Positions 9,622-18,577 of a stretch of DNA of 64,000 nucleotides are shown in pieces. Location: contig NZ_CP035534.1 of the NCBI RefSeq assembly GCF_009068765.1, forward strand, positions 186,001 through 250,000, given 5' to 3'. Position 1 is the stretch's first letter. Each line of letters starts with the position of its first letter. Source of the stretch: Sulfurimonas hydrogeniphila (GTDB taxonomy: Bacteria; Campylobacterota; Campylobacteria; Campylobacterales; Sulfurimonadaceae). A model generated the notes under the pieces. The model was not told the origin of the DNA. It searched no databases and worked only from the letters and a program-made list of their open reading frames with translations. A program made the translations under genes and the position numbers.

Positions 9622-10563
9622 ATGAATAAGCTTTATCTTTGGGGAATTATCATAACGGCTGCAATGTTGGCTGCAACATATGCAACAGTTGGATACCAAA
9701 AAGGCGGTCTCAATGATGATATCGTCAATATGCTTGCAATTGCAGGGGCTGTGGCACTTGTAATAATTACAGTATTTGTGGTTATCAAGTATGTTCGTCA
9801 GATGCAGGTTGATCAGGCAACTGGTGAATTGGCAGATGAGTCATGGGACAACATAGGTGAATATAAAAACCCGGTACCTTTTGGTTGGGCAATTATGTTT
9901 TTAGGTACAATGATTTGGGGTATGTGGTATTTTACAATCGGGTATCCAGTAAATGCATTTTCTCAAATCGGTCAGTACAATGAAGAAGTAAAAGAAAAAG
10001 ATGCTGACTTTGAGAAAAAATATGCAAACATCAAAGGTGAACAACTTGTAAACATGGGTGAATCTGTGTATCTGGTTGAGTGTGTTGCCTGTCACGGTCT
10101 CAATGCTGACGGCAATAATGAAGTTGATGCGGCAGATTTAAACCGCAGAATATCTGCTAAAAGTGTGAAGTATGTTATCAATCACGGTTCAAACAACAAA
10201 CTTTTAGGAACAGAGATGCCGATGCCTGATAGAAACGGTCTTTTCAATGCAGCAACCGGTGCATTGATTACAGATAAAGAGATAGATGAAGTGGCTGATT
10301 ATGTTGCAGGCGGATTAAAAGATGCAAACAGCGCAGGTGCGGCAGTATTTGCAAATGTATGTGCCGCATGTCACGGTCCTGACGGAAAAGGCATGGCATA
10401 TGTTGCTCCGGATATTGCAACTTGGAACCAACAACTGATCATCAATGTTCTTGATAACGGTAAAATAGGGGCTATTGGTAAAATGCCAGCAATGGACAGA
10501 CTGAACCCTAAACAAAAAGAAGCTATTGCAGCATATGTGATGAGCTTAAGTAAAGGAGAGTAG
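9622..10563 (+). CDS. ccoP: cbb3-type cytochrome c oxidase subunit III (dihaem)
   Basis: A 313-residue dihaem cytochrome c that receives electrons from the bc1 complex or soluble cytochromes. Two N-terminal membrane helices (about residues 5-25 and 35-57) precede a further hydrophobic segment near 90-108. The two haem c motifs are CVACH at 154-158 and CAACH at 247-251, each in a cytochrome c domain with following methionine ligands. It ends one base before the next small gene. Confidence 0.96.
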   Translation: MNKLYLWGIIITAAMLAATYATVGYQKGGLNDDIVNMLAIAGAVALVIITVFVVIKYVRQMQVDQATGELADESWDNIGEYKNPVPFGWAIMFLGTMIWGMWYFTIGYPVNAFSQIGQYNEEVKEKDADFEKKYANIKGEQLVNMGESVYLVECVACHGLNADGNNEVDAADLNRRISAKSVKYVINHGSNNKLLGTEMPMPDRNGLFNAATGALITDKEIDEVADYVAGGLKDANSAGAAVFANVCAACHGPDGKGMAYVAPDIATWNQQLIINVLDNGKIGAIGKMPAMDRLNPKQKEAIAAYVMSLSKGE

Positions 10564-10564
10564 C

Positions 10565-10774
10565 ATGAATGAAAATAGAAGTGTTTTTGCTCTTGATGGT
10601 GTAACGGGTATGCTGATTGCAACTGTTTTACTGCTCAGCATATTGGTTTTTTTAACTGTTAATGCCTTAAGCGTACAACATGCAAATGCTGAAAACTTTT
10701 ATCAGATAAAAGATGAAAAATCAATTAAGATGTTTAGTACCGAAAATGCTAAGCATGTTGTTGATGTGAAGTAA
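10565..10774 (+). CDS. DUF4006 small membrane protein
   Basis: A 69-residue protein with a single central membrane helix (about residues 15-37), of the DUF4006 family found after ccoP in Campylobacterota. It starts one base after the ccoP stop and is preceded by GGAGAG inside ccoP, so it is co-translated with the oxidase. A role in cbb3 assembly or stability is inferred only from position. Confidence 0.75.
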   Translation: MNENRSVFALDGVTGMLIATVLLLSILVFLTVNALSVQHANAENFYQIKDEKSIKMFSTENAKHVVDVK

Positions 10775-10784
10775 GGAGTTTAGA

Positions 10785-10874
10785 ATGGAAAAAATTATTT
10801 CTTGGGGCCTTGTAATTATGGCTGCATATACTCTTTGGGCTGTTGTAACTCCAAATCATCTTTATGTTGGTTAG
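10785..10874 (+). CDS. 29-residue single-helix membrane peptide
   Basis: The frame has an AAGGAG site eight bases before its ATG and encodes a peptide that is almost entirely one membrane helix (about residues 4-22, rich in Leu, Val, Trp). It sits 10 nt after the DUF4006 gene and 9 nt before the next gene, so it fits the operon exactly. Such tiny hydrophobic subunits accompany several terminal oxidases (CydX, CcoM types), which makes a structural role in the cbb3 complex plausible. No sequence family is recognised. Confidence 0.65.
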   Translation: MEKIISWGLVIMAAYTLWAVVTPNHLYVG

Positions 10875-10883
10875 GAAGTTTAT

Positions 10884-11603
10884 TTGAAACTTTTAAGAAG
10901 AGGGCTTTATGCCCTCACCCTCATACTGTTATTTCAAACACATTTATTTGCAGAGTATTTATATAAAGATGAAGTGATACACAACCCAAAATTCACGGAA
11001 GAGGTGGAAACCTTAGGGAGTACGCTTTATAAGAAAACAGGGATTTCTTTACGCCTGATGATGCTTAAAGAACTGCCAAAGAATATGACGATGTACGAAT
11101 ATGAAAAAAAAATATTATCGCAGTTTCAGGAACCGACAATATTGTTGACATTCTCTGAAATGAATTCGCAGGTAGATATAGAAGCAAATGATCAGTCTTT
11201 ATATAAATATTTTGACAAAAAACAGGTACTGAGTCCGGTTACGTCCTATGTACAGGCTTTTATGATGGCAGCCTTTTATGCAAAAAGCTGGGATGACTTT
11301 GTCAGCATTATGAGCAATACCGGAGGGACTATTTTGCCTCTTTTAGGCGGAAAAGCAAAAAAAGGAATGGTCGCAGACAAATATTCTGCGGCAATGTTTA
11401 ACGGTTACCTGGATATAGCGCAGCAGATAGCAAAAGCCAAGGGTGTCAAGTTGGGACATGGATTTGACAGTGATGCAAATCAAACGTCTTTGTTTTATGT
11501 AAGAGTATTATTCTATGGTTTTATTTTATATGGTATAGTTATGCTTTTTAAAAGAAAAATTTATAAAATGAGGCATAAAAATGAGCATTATAAAAAGTGG
11601 TAG
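10884..11603 (+). CDS. Exported TPM-like membrane-anchored protein
   Basis: A 239-residue protein with a basic, hydrophobic signal peptide (residues 1-23), a periplasmic domain of about 170 residues and a C-terminal membrane anchor (about residues 207-224) followed by a basic tail. The periplasmic part resembles the TPM (YgcG/Psb32-like) fold, but I cannot be sure. The start is TTG. Its 3' end overlaps the FixH-like gene by 23 nt. It appears to correspond by position to Campylobacter Cj1484c, within the oxidase operon. Confidence 0.55.
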   Translation: MKLLRRGLYALTLILLFQTHLFAEYLYKDEVIHNPKFTEEVETLGSTLYKKTGISLRLMMLKELPKNMTMYEYEKKILSQFQEPTILLTFSEMNSQVDIEANDQSLYKYFDKKQVLSPVTSYVQAFMMAAFYAKSWDDFVSIMSNTGGTILPLLGGKAKKGMVADKYSAAMFNGYLDIAQQIAKAKGVKLGHGFDSDANQTSLFYVRVLFYGFILYGIVMLFKRKIYKMRHKNEHYKKW

Positions 11604-12108
11604 ACTCTGGCCTTATGCAATAGGGCTGGCAATTACAGGTGTTTTTGGCTTATGCGTATGGACAATTATAGAAACAAGCAAGGCTGACATACAGCCGAGT
11701 GATGATTATATGACAAAATACCAGGATGCAGATGCAAATGCAAACAAACTTATCAAACAGAGAATAGCTTTTGACAAAGCATATAAACTGAAATTTGTTT
11801 CAGACAGAATTTCAGAAAATGGTTCGGATGTAAAGTATGCCCTCACTACAAAAGAGGGCAAAGCGGTCAAAGGCGCAAAAATGATTTTGGAAATCAGCCG
11901 TCCTGAAGTTGACACCTACACAAAAACGCTCAAAGATCCTGTGTTTGAAGAGGGTCTTTATGTATTTCATGATGTGAAATTTCCAAAAAAAGGTGTTTGG
12001 AATCTGTTGTTAAAAGTAGATGTCGGTGACAAGAGCAGATTTTATGCCATCAAAACTGATACCCGCATCATAAACGACAGAAGCATCCAGGAAGCTTCGC
12101 AGTACTAA
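11581..12108 (+). CDS. FixH-like protein
   Basis: A 175-residue protein with an N-terminal membrane anchor (about residues 10-30) and a periplasmic beta-rich domain ending in VWNLLLKVD. This is typical of FixH, which is co-encoded with cbb3 oxidases and with the copper-handling proteins that mature them. Its start lies inside the end of the TPM-like gene, and it ends two bases before addB, so oxidase and nuclease genes may share a transcript. Confidence 0.7.
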   Translation: MSIIKSGRLWPYAIGLAITGVFGLCVWTIIETSKADIQPSDDYMTKYQDADANANKLIKQRIAFDKAYKLKFVSDRISENGSDVKYALTTKEGKAVKGAKMILEISRPEVDTYTKTLKDPVFEEGLYVFHDVKFPKKGVWNLLLKVDVGDKSRFYAIKTDTRIINDRSIQEASQY

Positions 12109-12110
12109 AT

Positions 12111-14456
12111 ATGGAAGAGACAACCATAGTCCTTCCGACTGCCCGTGCTATTCGTCACGAGCAGCTTGCTGCACAAGAACAGACACTCTTTTTACCCAAC
12201 TACATTACTATGAGCGATTTTATCGCCAGACTCACGCTTGTAAAAGGCTATAAATTTATAGATGATGAGAGCAGAATACTGCTTTTGCTTGAAGCGTCAG
12301 ATTTTAAAGGCTTTGCAAACCTTCAGATCGAGCGGAATTTTTTTACCTTTACCAAAAATTCTTCGTATATCTTTAAATTTTACGAAGAACTGAGTGCAGA
12401 ACTTTATGATATCAATCTACTCAGCAGTGCCGATGTTTATGCAGAGTATGAAGAGCATATTGCCATTTTGCAAGAACTTTACAAACGTTATGAAAAACTG
12501 TGCAATGAAAAAAAACTGCTTGACAGAATATTTTTGCCAAAGCTTTACGAATTTAACGAAGCGTATGCAAAAACACATCAAAATGTGACGATTTATTTAG
12601 ACGGGCATCTGACAAACTTTGAGCTTGAACTGTTGCAAAAGGCAAAGTCGTTTATGTCTATAAAACTCCGTTTCTGGGCGACGCGCTTTAATGAAAAGAT
12701 GCAAAACAAACTGGGCGAACTCGGGTTTGAACTGGAAGCCGGATTTATATATGAACTTGACTTTAACAACATAAAAACGCTCACAAAAGAAAAAATACCT
12801 ACAGATTACAAGCTTACATGTAACAGTTTCAGCGAATCTCTTTTGCAGGTTGCCTTTGTACAGCAGAAAATCTATGAATTTGTACAAAAAGGATATAATC
12901 CCCAAAACATTGCTGTCATTTTGCCCAATGAAACCGCAGCACCGATACTTAAAAGCTTTGATGAAAAGTGCAATCTGAACTTTGCAATGGGGGAGTCTTT
13001 TCGTCACTCCGGAGTTTATAAAAAAATCGAAGCAACATTAAATGCGATAGAACAGGACTCAAAAGAGAATGAGGCACGTATACAAAGAGTGGGAGATGAG
13101 CTCTTTTTACTTTTGCACGGACTCTACTATAAAAAAGTTTCAGAGATTGATTTTATACAAAAAATGCAGGAAGTGGCTGCTTTTTTTACCAATAGACAGG
13201 AGAAGAAAATATTGAACGAGGAGTTGCATAAAATAGAAAAACTTTTGCCTTTTATGCAGGATATGAGTGTAAAATCACTCTTGAATATTTTTATGCAGCG
13301 TCTGGCTTTGAGAACTGTGGATGATGTCCGTGGGGGCAAAGTGACGGTAATGGGAGTACTTGAGACAAGAAGTGTTCATTTTGATGCAGTAATTATTATA
13401 GATTTTGATGACAAAAATGTTCCAAAACGCAGTGATAAAGATATGTTTTTAAATACACAGATACGAAAAGCTGCCTCTTTGCCAACGATGGGAGACAGGG
13501 AAAGCCTGCAGAAACATTACTACCAAATGCTGATTTCACGCTCAAAAGAGGTGGCAATCGCCTATGTCAACTCAAGTGAGAGCAGCGGTTCAAGGTTTTT
13601 AAAACAACTCGGCATTACACAAAAAAATGAGCACAGAGAACTGGACTACGCTGAAATTCTCTTTCAAAAAAGAGAGGCAGGTTTTCAAAAAGAAGAAGAG
13701 ATAATAGAGGAGTACAGTTTTAAAAATGTAGCGCTCTCTGCCAGCAGGCTCAAAACCTTCCTTACATGTAAGCGTAAATATTACTATAAATATATCCAAC
13801 ATATAAAAAACCATGAAATACCAAAAGATATGCCTCAGGAGTATGAAATAGGCAATGTCGTGCACAGTGCATTAAAAGCAGTCTATGAAAAGCAGAATTT
13901 TTATACGGATACCGAAAAGCTCAAAAAAGATATCAACAAAGCTCTGGATGATTTTTGCGGAGAGAGTGAGCTTGACAAGTATCTCGTTGAAATGCAAAAA
14001 AAACGTCTGGAGGCTTTTGCGGAGGCTGAAATAGAGCGGTTTAAAAAAGGCTGGAAAGTATTCAAAACAGAAGAACTTTTAGAAACGAATTTTGCAGGCA
14101 TGAAAATTGTCGGTCAAATAGACAGAATAGATAAAAAAGAAAATCTTATCGAGGTGCTTGACTATAAAACAGGTGCCTACATGCTTTACAATAAAAACAA
14201 CTACACAGAGGCAACGGACTTTCAGCTTGAATTTTACGCTCTTTTGGCCGGCGGTTTTGGAAACGTTGAGCGTTGCGGTTTTTATGATTTGAAAGAGTCT
14301 CAAATCATCCCGGAAGCATTTTTGCAAGAAAAAACAGAAATATTAAAATCTCATATCAAAGATCTCCTTTCCATAGAGTCCGTCAACTTTGAAAAATGTG
14401 AAGAGACAAAGCCCTGCCAGTTTTGTGAATATGCCATCATGTGTAATAGAGATTAA
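12111..14456 (+). CDS. addB: AddB-type helicase-nuclease subunit
   Basis: A 781-residue protein of the AddB/PD-(D/E)XK superfamily, the partner of AddA in a RecBCD-like complex that resects double-strand ends for recombination. The N-terminal two thirds is an inactivated helicase-like region. The C-terminal nuclease motif is LIEVLDYKTG, preceded by GQIDRID. Four cysteines that should hold an iron-sulfur cluster are seen: one in FLTCKRKYYYKY before the nuclease and three in CQFCEYAIMC at the very end. Two copies of the TTACATGTAA palindrome lie inside it (12814, 13762). Unusually, its partner addA is not directly adjacent. Confidence 0.85.
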   Translation: MEETTIVLPTARAIRHEQLAAQEQTLFLPNYITMSDFIARLTLVKGYKFIDDESRILLLLEASDFKGFANLQIERNFFTFTKNSSYIFKFYEELSAELYDINLLSSADVYAEYEEHIAILQELYKRYEKLCNEKKLLDRIFLPKLYEFNEAYAKTHQNVTIYLDGHLTNFELELLQKAKSFMSIKLRFWATRFNEKMQNKLGELGFELEAGFIYELDFNNIKTLTKEKIPTDYKLTCNSFSESLLQVAFVQQKIYEFVQKGYNPQNIAVILPNETAAPILKSFDEKCNLNFAMGESFRHSGVYKKIEATLNAIEQDSKENEARIQRVGDELFLLLHGLYYKKVSEIDFIQKMQEVAAFFTNRQEKKILNEELHKIEKLLPFMQDMSVKSLLNIFMQRLALRTVDDVRGGKVTVMGVLETRSVHFDAVIIIDFDDKNVPKRSDKDMFLNTQIRKAASLPTMGDRESLQKHYYQMLISRSKEVAIAYVNSSESSGSRFLKQLGITQKNEHRELDYAEILFQKREAGFQKEEEIIEEYSFKNVALSASRLKTFLTCKRKYYYKYIQHIKNHEIPKDMPQEYEIGNVVHSALKAVYEKQNFYTDTEKLKKDINKALDDFCGESELDKYLVEMQKKRLEAFAEAEIERFKKGWKVFKTEELLETNFAGMKIVGQIDRIDKKENLIEVLDYKTGAYMLYNKNNYTEATDFQLEFYALLAGGFGNVERCGFYDLKESQIIPEAFLQEKTEILKSHIKDLLSIESVNFEKCEETKPCQFCEYAIMCNRD

Positions 14457-14467
14457 TTGTAAGTATA

Positions 14468-14705
14468 ATGCAAAATATTATTTATGAATACAGTAAAATT
14501 GAAAATAAAGGTCTGAAAAGCCATATCATCAACACGCCTAAACTATATAAATATTTTAAACTTGATTGGAATGTTTTATAATCACGACAGTATTGTGGGA
14601 TATTGAATTTTGGGGCATTATACATTTGTAAAAGAGTATTTTTATGCCGATGAAAAAAGTGCAGATGAAATAACGGAAGAGGTCTTGAGAGAAAATAATG
14701 GCTAA
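14468..14705 (+). pseudogene. Decayed ORF between addB and the HEPN/MNT pair
   Basis: The 309-nt gap after addB is not empty. A frame from ATG 14468 runs 37 codons to a stop at 14579. A second frame, open from TTG 14610 to the TAA at 14703-14705, encodes a charged, protein-like tail (HYTFVKEYFYADEKSADEI followed by TEEVLRENNG). The two frames differ, so this looks like one small gene broken by indels, or two fragments. I do not recognise the family. A TATAAT overlaps the first ATG. Confidence 0.35.
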
Positions 14706-14726
14706 GTTTGTTATTTACAGAAATGC

Positions 14727-14732
14727 TATAAT
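14727..14732 (+). promoter_or_regulatory. -10 box for the toxin-antitoxin pair
   Basis: A TATAAT hexamer lies 34 nt before the mntA start codon and is followed by an AAAAGAGG ribosome binding site. The module therefore appears to have its own promoter inside the addB-addA interval, and could also drive addA. Confidence 0.5.
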
Positions 14733-14765
14733 ACACTTAAGAAAGCAAAAAAGAGGTATATTATT

Positions 14766-15053
14766 ATGACAAAACGTGATGTACTTAATTATTTAAAAGA
14801 GCATTACCCCGAGTTCCATAAACAATATGCGGTTGAAAAAATTGGATTGTTCGGAAGTTATGCAAGAGATGAAGCAACACCGCAGAGTGATATAGATATT
14901 TTTGTAAAAATGAGACCTAATATGTTTGATATGATTGCAATAAAAGAGCAGATAGAAGAAGATTTGCATATAAAAGTGGATATTGTGCGTGAACATAAAA
15001 ATATGAAACCTTTTTTCCTGGAAATGATTCAAAAAGATTTGATTTATGCTTAA
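14766..15053 (+). CDS. mntA: MntA-type nucleotidyltransferase antitoxin
   Basis: A 95-residue minimal nucleotidyltransferase. The family signature GS-X10-DXD is complete: Gly30-Ser31, then Asp42 and Asp44, with a third acidic residue expected in the VDIV strand. In the type VII HEPN/MNT systems studied so far, MntA adds AMP units to a tyrosine of the HEPN toxin and silences it. Its last eight bases overlap the HEPN gene, the usual tight coupling of such pairs. The surprise is the location between addB and addA. Confidence 0.85.
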   Translation: MTKRDVLNYLKEHYPEFHKQYAVEKIGLFGSYARDEATPQSDIDIFVKMRPNMFDMIAIKEQIEEDLHIKVDIVREHKNMKPFFLEMIQKDLIYA

Positions 15054-15426
15054 TGATAAACAAAGAATGATTTTATCCACACTTGATGATATACGAATAT
15101 CATTAGAACTCATTATTCAAAGATGCCAAAAAATAAATTCGAGTGATGATTTTTTAGAAAACGATGAGGGACTTTTAAAACTTGATAGTATCTCAATGCG
15201 ACTAATTGCTATTGGAGAGGGTTTTAAAAATATTGATAAATTGTCTGAGGGAAAAATATTGCCTCAGTATCCAAATATTCCGTGGAGACAGGTAAAGGGA
15301 GTGCGAGATGTTTTATCTCATCACTATTTTGATTTGGATGCGGAGGTAATATTTGAAATTTGTCAAAATGATATACACAATCTTTTAGAAGCAACTGTTG
15401 AAATAATAAAAGATCTTCATGTCTAA
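15046..15426 (+). CDS. hepT: HEPN-domain RNase toxin (DUF86/HepT family)
   Basis: A 126-residue all-helical protein with the HEPN active-site motif RX4HXY present as Arg87, His92 and Tyr94 (RDVLSHHY). The arginine and histidine are the RNase residues of the family, and the tyrosine is the residue modified by MntA in characterised pairs. It overlaps mntA by 8 nt upstream and addA by 8 nt downstream, so all three are translationally linked. Catalytic and control residues look intact, so the toxin is probably functional. Confidence 0.85.
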   Translation: MLNDKQRMILSTLDDIRISLELIIQRCQKINSSDDFLENDEGLLKLDSISMRLIAIGEGFKNIDKLSEGKILPQYPNIPWRQVKGVRDVLSHHYFDLDAEVIFEICQNDIHNLLEATVEIIKDLHV

Positions 15427-18136
15427 GTTTAAAAATAATCTTGCCTACGAAGCGAGTGCGGGGAGCGGGAAGACTTTTATGCTTGTTGTGCGCTATCTTT
15501 CTCTACTTTTTAAAGGTGCGGAGCCTGCGAAGGTTTTGGCTCTTACTTTTACAAATAAAGCGGCTGCCGAGATGAGTGAGCGGATTGTCGAGACACTGCA
15601 GGCATTGGAATCACGTATGGAATTGCATGAAATTGCCAAAGAGTGTGGGATGTCTGACAAAGAGATTTTGGCAAAACGGTCGCAGATTTTGGCCGAGTTT
15701 TTAAATGCACATACGAAGATTATGACGATAGACAGCTTTTTCGCTCAGATTTTGAGAAAATTTTCTCTGTATGCCTTTTTGATGCCCGATTTTTCAACGG
15801 CGAATGCCCAGCATGAAGTCAAACTGATGTCTCGTTTTTTAAAAGAAGTCAGTGTTGCCAACAAACGCAAGACACTTATCAGTCTCTCTTTGGAATCAAA
15901 CAAACGTGTCAGTGACATTTTTGCGCTGCTGGATGATTTTTATCTTAAAAAAGAGGAACTTTCTCATCTGAAGTTTCAAAAAAAATCGATACAGGCGTAT
16001 GAAGAGGAGGCGATGCAAGGGCTCTCTCTTTTGCAAAATATTGTAAAAAACTGCAAAGAGGCATCGGTGACACTGCAAAAAGCCGTTGTTGCCCAAAATT
16101 TTGAAGCACTCAAAGCAAAAACATGGGTATATAAAGAGAGCCTGAACTACTGGGTCTTTAAAAAATGCTTCAGCCCTGCAATGGATGCGGCTCTGTTGCA
16201 AATTCAGCGTGCCGTACAGTCGCATGCAAAGGCAAAAGAGCAGAATTTTTTCTATGCCCTGAATGAACTTGTTACACTTTACAAAAAGGCAAAAAAAGCA
16301 CTCTATGTAGATGAGGGAGAACTCAGTTTTTCGGATGTGACGCTTCTGGTGTATGAGATTTTGCACCGTCTCAATGAGAGCGAATTTCTGTACTTTCGCC
16401 TCGATGCAACGATAGAACATATGCTGCTTGATGAATTCCAAGATACCAGCATATTGCAGTATGAGATTTTAAAACCGCTTATCACAGAGATAACTTCGGG
16501 TGTGGGTGTCTGCAGCGAGGGAAGTTTTTTCTTTGTGGGGGATGTTAAACAGTCTATTTACCGTTTTAGGGGAGGTGTGTCGGCTCTTTTTGGGGAGGTG
16601 GCAAAAGAGCACCGCACCGAGGTAAAAAAACTTTTGACAAACTACCGTTCGCAAAAAGAGGTTATAGCGTTTGTCAACAGAGTCTTTGCGGATAAAATAA
16701 AAAACTACACTCCTCAGCTTGTTCGCAAAGAGGCACAGGGCGGTTTTGTCGAAGTGATTGCAGATGAGGAACTTTTGGATGCACTGGTTGAGCAGGTAAA
16801 GCGCTTGATAGATCTTGGCGCAGATGTGAATGACATTGCCGTTTTATGTGCGACTAACAGTGACGGACAGGTCATTAAAAACGTACTTGACGAACAAAAT
16901 ATAGAGGTTGTGACTGAGACAACCACAAAGCTTATCAACCAAAGAAGTGTCAAGGCTGTTTTGGAGTATTTGAAATATCTCTATTTCAGAGAAGAGATTT
17001 ACAGACAGAACTTTTTTGCTTTGATAAATCAGGAGGTCAGGGCTGTTGCCACTGTAGATTTTAACAGTGTCAAGCTTGTAGATGTTGTGAAGAGATGTAT
17101 AGAAGAGTACAGACTTTTTCAAGATGATTTTCACCTGATTCGCTTTTTGAATGCTGTATCCAAATATGCAGATATTGAAGCGCTTTTGTTTGAGTATGAA
17201 AGACTTGATACTTCTGCAGCGGCGGCTGATATCAGTGGAGTGAGGGTTTTAACGGTACATAAATCAAAAGGCCTGGAGTATGAGCATGTGATTGTCATGG
17301 ACAGACTGAAAAAGGCTCCTGCCCCAAGAGATGCCATTATTTACAATTATGACGGCATCAAACTGCAAAATCTTTATCTGAGAACAAAAAACAGAGAGCT
17401 TATTGACCATGATTATGCCTATGCTCTTTCCAAAGAAAAAGAGCTTATACGAGAAGACAGTTTGAATGCCCTGTATGTTGCTTTTACAAGAGCAAGAGAA
17501 AACTTGATCATCCTTGCAAAACCAAAAGATTCCATATTTGCATTGCTGGATTTACAACCTCAAAGCTTCGGAGAACTGCGCTCTACATGTAAAGCCAAAA
17601 ACATACCGCAGGCATATAAAAAACTTTCGTTTGAAAATATCTATTACGGAACACAGAGTGATTTGTTGGCATTAGAAAAACACAATGAAGAAGATTTGCA
17701 AGCCATTAATTTTGGAATTGCTTTGCACTATACTCTGGAGATGATGCAGGAGTTTACACAAGAAGCGCTTGCTTGTGCCAAAGATATGATGCTGAACAAA
17801 TATGGCTTTATGCTCACAGAGCCAGAGATAGATGATATACAGCAGAGAATAGAGCGGCTTGTTGCTGCACCGGAGTTTTTGACTTTGACCCGGGGAGTAT
17901 GCTATAAAGAAAAGGCTCTGCGCTATAAGAACAATCTGCGTTATCTTGATTTGTTGGTCAAACATGAAAAGGGAGAGTGGAGTGTGATAGACTACAAAAG
18001 TGCGATGCATTTTACCGAGGAGCATCGCAAGCAGGTTCGATACTATGTAAAAGCAGTGAAAGAGATAACGGGAGATGAAGTGCGTGGCTATATCTGCTAT
18101 ATCTTGGAAGATGCCGTTAAAATAGAGACCGTTTAA
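15419..18136 (+). CDS. addA: AddA/RecB-like UvrD-type helicase-nuclease
   Basis: A 905-residue superfamily 1 helicase with a C-terminal nuclease, the motor subunit of the AddAB complex. Helicase motifs in order are the Walker A SAGSGKT (residues 13-19), LTFTNKAAAEM, IDSFFAQIL, LLDEFQDTS, FVGDVKQSIYRFRGG, LTVHKSKGLEYE and LYVAFTRARENL. The nuclease motif WSVIDYKSAMHF is near the C terminus. Its ATG lies inside the end of hepT (8-nt overlap), so expression is coupled to the toxin-antitoxin pair. A diverged copy of its last ~60 bases lies at 39203-39273. Confidence 0.9.
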   Translation: MSKFKNNLAYEASAGSGKTFMLVVRYLSLLFKGAEPAKVLALTFTNKAAAEMSERIVETLQALESRMELHEIAKECGMSDKEILAKRSQILAEFLNAHTKIMTIDSFFAQILRKFSLYAFLMPDFSTANAQHEVKLMSRFLKEVSVANKRKTLISLSLESNKRVSDIFALLDDFYLKKEELSHLKFQKKSIQAYEEEAMQGLSLLQNIVKNCKEASVTLQKAVVAQNFEALKAKTWVYKESLNYWVFKKCFSPAMDAALLQIQRAVQSHAKAKEQNFFYALNELVTLYKKAKKALYVDEGELSFSDVTLLVYEILHRLNESEFLYFRLDATIEHMLLDEFQDTSILQYEILKPLITEITSGVGVCSEGSFFFVGDVKQSIYRFRGGVSALFGEVAKEHRTEVKKLLTNYRSQKEVIAFVNRVFADKIKNYTPQLVRKEAQGGFVEVIADEELLDALVEQVKRLIDLGADVNDIAVLCATNSDGQVIKNVLDEQNIEVVTETTTKLINQRSVKAVLEYLKYLYFREEIYRQNFFALINQEVRAVATVDFNSVKLVDVVKRCIEEYRLFQDDFHLIRFLNAVSKYADIEALLFEYERLDTSAAAADISGVRVLTVHKSKGLEYEHVIVMDRLKKAPAPRDAIIYNYDGIKLQNLYLRTKNRELIDHDYAYALSKEKELIREDSLNALYVAFTRARENLIILAKPKDSIFALLDLQPQSFGELRSTCKAKNIPQAYKKLSFENIYYGTQSDLLALEKHNEEDLQAINFGIALHYTLEMMQEFTQEALACAKDMMLNKYGFMLTEPEIDDIQQRIERLVAAPEFLTLTRGVCYKEKALRYKNNLRYLDLLVKHEKGEWSVIDYKSAMHFTEEHRKQVRYYVKAVKEITGDEVRGYICYILEDAVKIETV

Positions 18137-18155
18137 ACGGGTAGAAGAGGTATTA

Positions 18156-18184
18156 AAAACAGGTTCTTGTGCAGAACCTGTTTT
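18156..18184. terminator. Bidirectional terminator after addA
   Basis: A perfect 11-bp stem (AAAACAGGTTC / GAACCTGTTTT) encloses a seven-base loop between the convergent addA and cheY-like genes. A and T runs on both flanks make it work as a terminator on either strand. Confidence 0.85.
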
Positions 18185-18189
18185 GCAGT

Positions 18190-18567
18190 TTAGACGATGA
18201 CTGTTTTGATTTTTGCAATCAAATCGTCATTGCGTATAGGTTTCATTAAAAATCCATTTGCGCCGCACTCCAAAGCTTCTGCTTTTTTTGTTTCATCTGT
18301 TGTAAGAACCAAAATAGGAAGTTGACGCAGACTTTCATCGGCACGCACGACTTTAAGCATATCGATACCACCCATGATAGGCATAATGATATCCAAGAGT
18401 ATCAAGTCAATATCATCACGGCTTTTTAAAACACCTATGGCATCTGAGCCGTTTTTTGCTTCGACAACCTCTTTTACATTTCCGCTTTTCATCAGCATAG
18501 ATTTTAAAAGCTTCAAATTAATGAGATCATCATCAACTGCAAGCACAACCAAATCAGTTTTTTTCAT
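18190..18567 (-). CDS. CheY-like single-domain response regulator
   Basis: A 125-residue stand-alone receiver domain. The acidic pocket (Asp12-Asp14), the phosphoacceptor Asp59 (LLLDI), the switch threonine near 88-89 and Lys108 (FLMKPI) are all present, so it should be phosphorylated. It is the last gene of the signalling operon, 10 nt after the hybrid kinase, and likely takes phosphate from that kinase or the double-Hpt protein. Its output partner is unknown; it carries no DNA-binding domain. Confidence 0.9.
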   Translation of the reverse strand: MKKTDLVVLAVDDDLINLKLLKSMLMKSGNVKEVVEAKNGSDAIGVLKSRDDIDLILLDIIMPIMGGIDMLKVVRADESLRQLPILVLTTDETKKAEALECGANGFLMKPIRNDDLIAKIKTVIV

Positions 18568-18577
18568 AGTTATTTCC

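Noticed and set aside
15896-16441. Minus-strand frame of 181 codons within addA
   Set aside because: It lies opposite conserved helicase sequence, has no start signals and is rich in Phe/Cys as shadow frames are.
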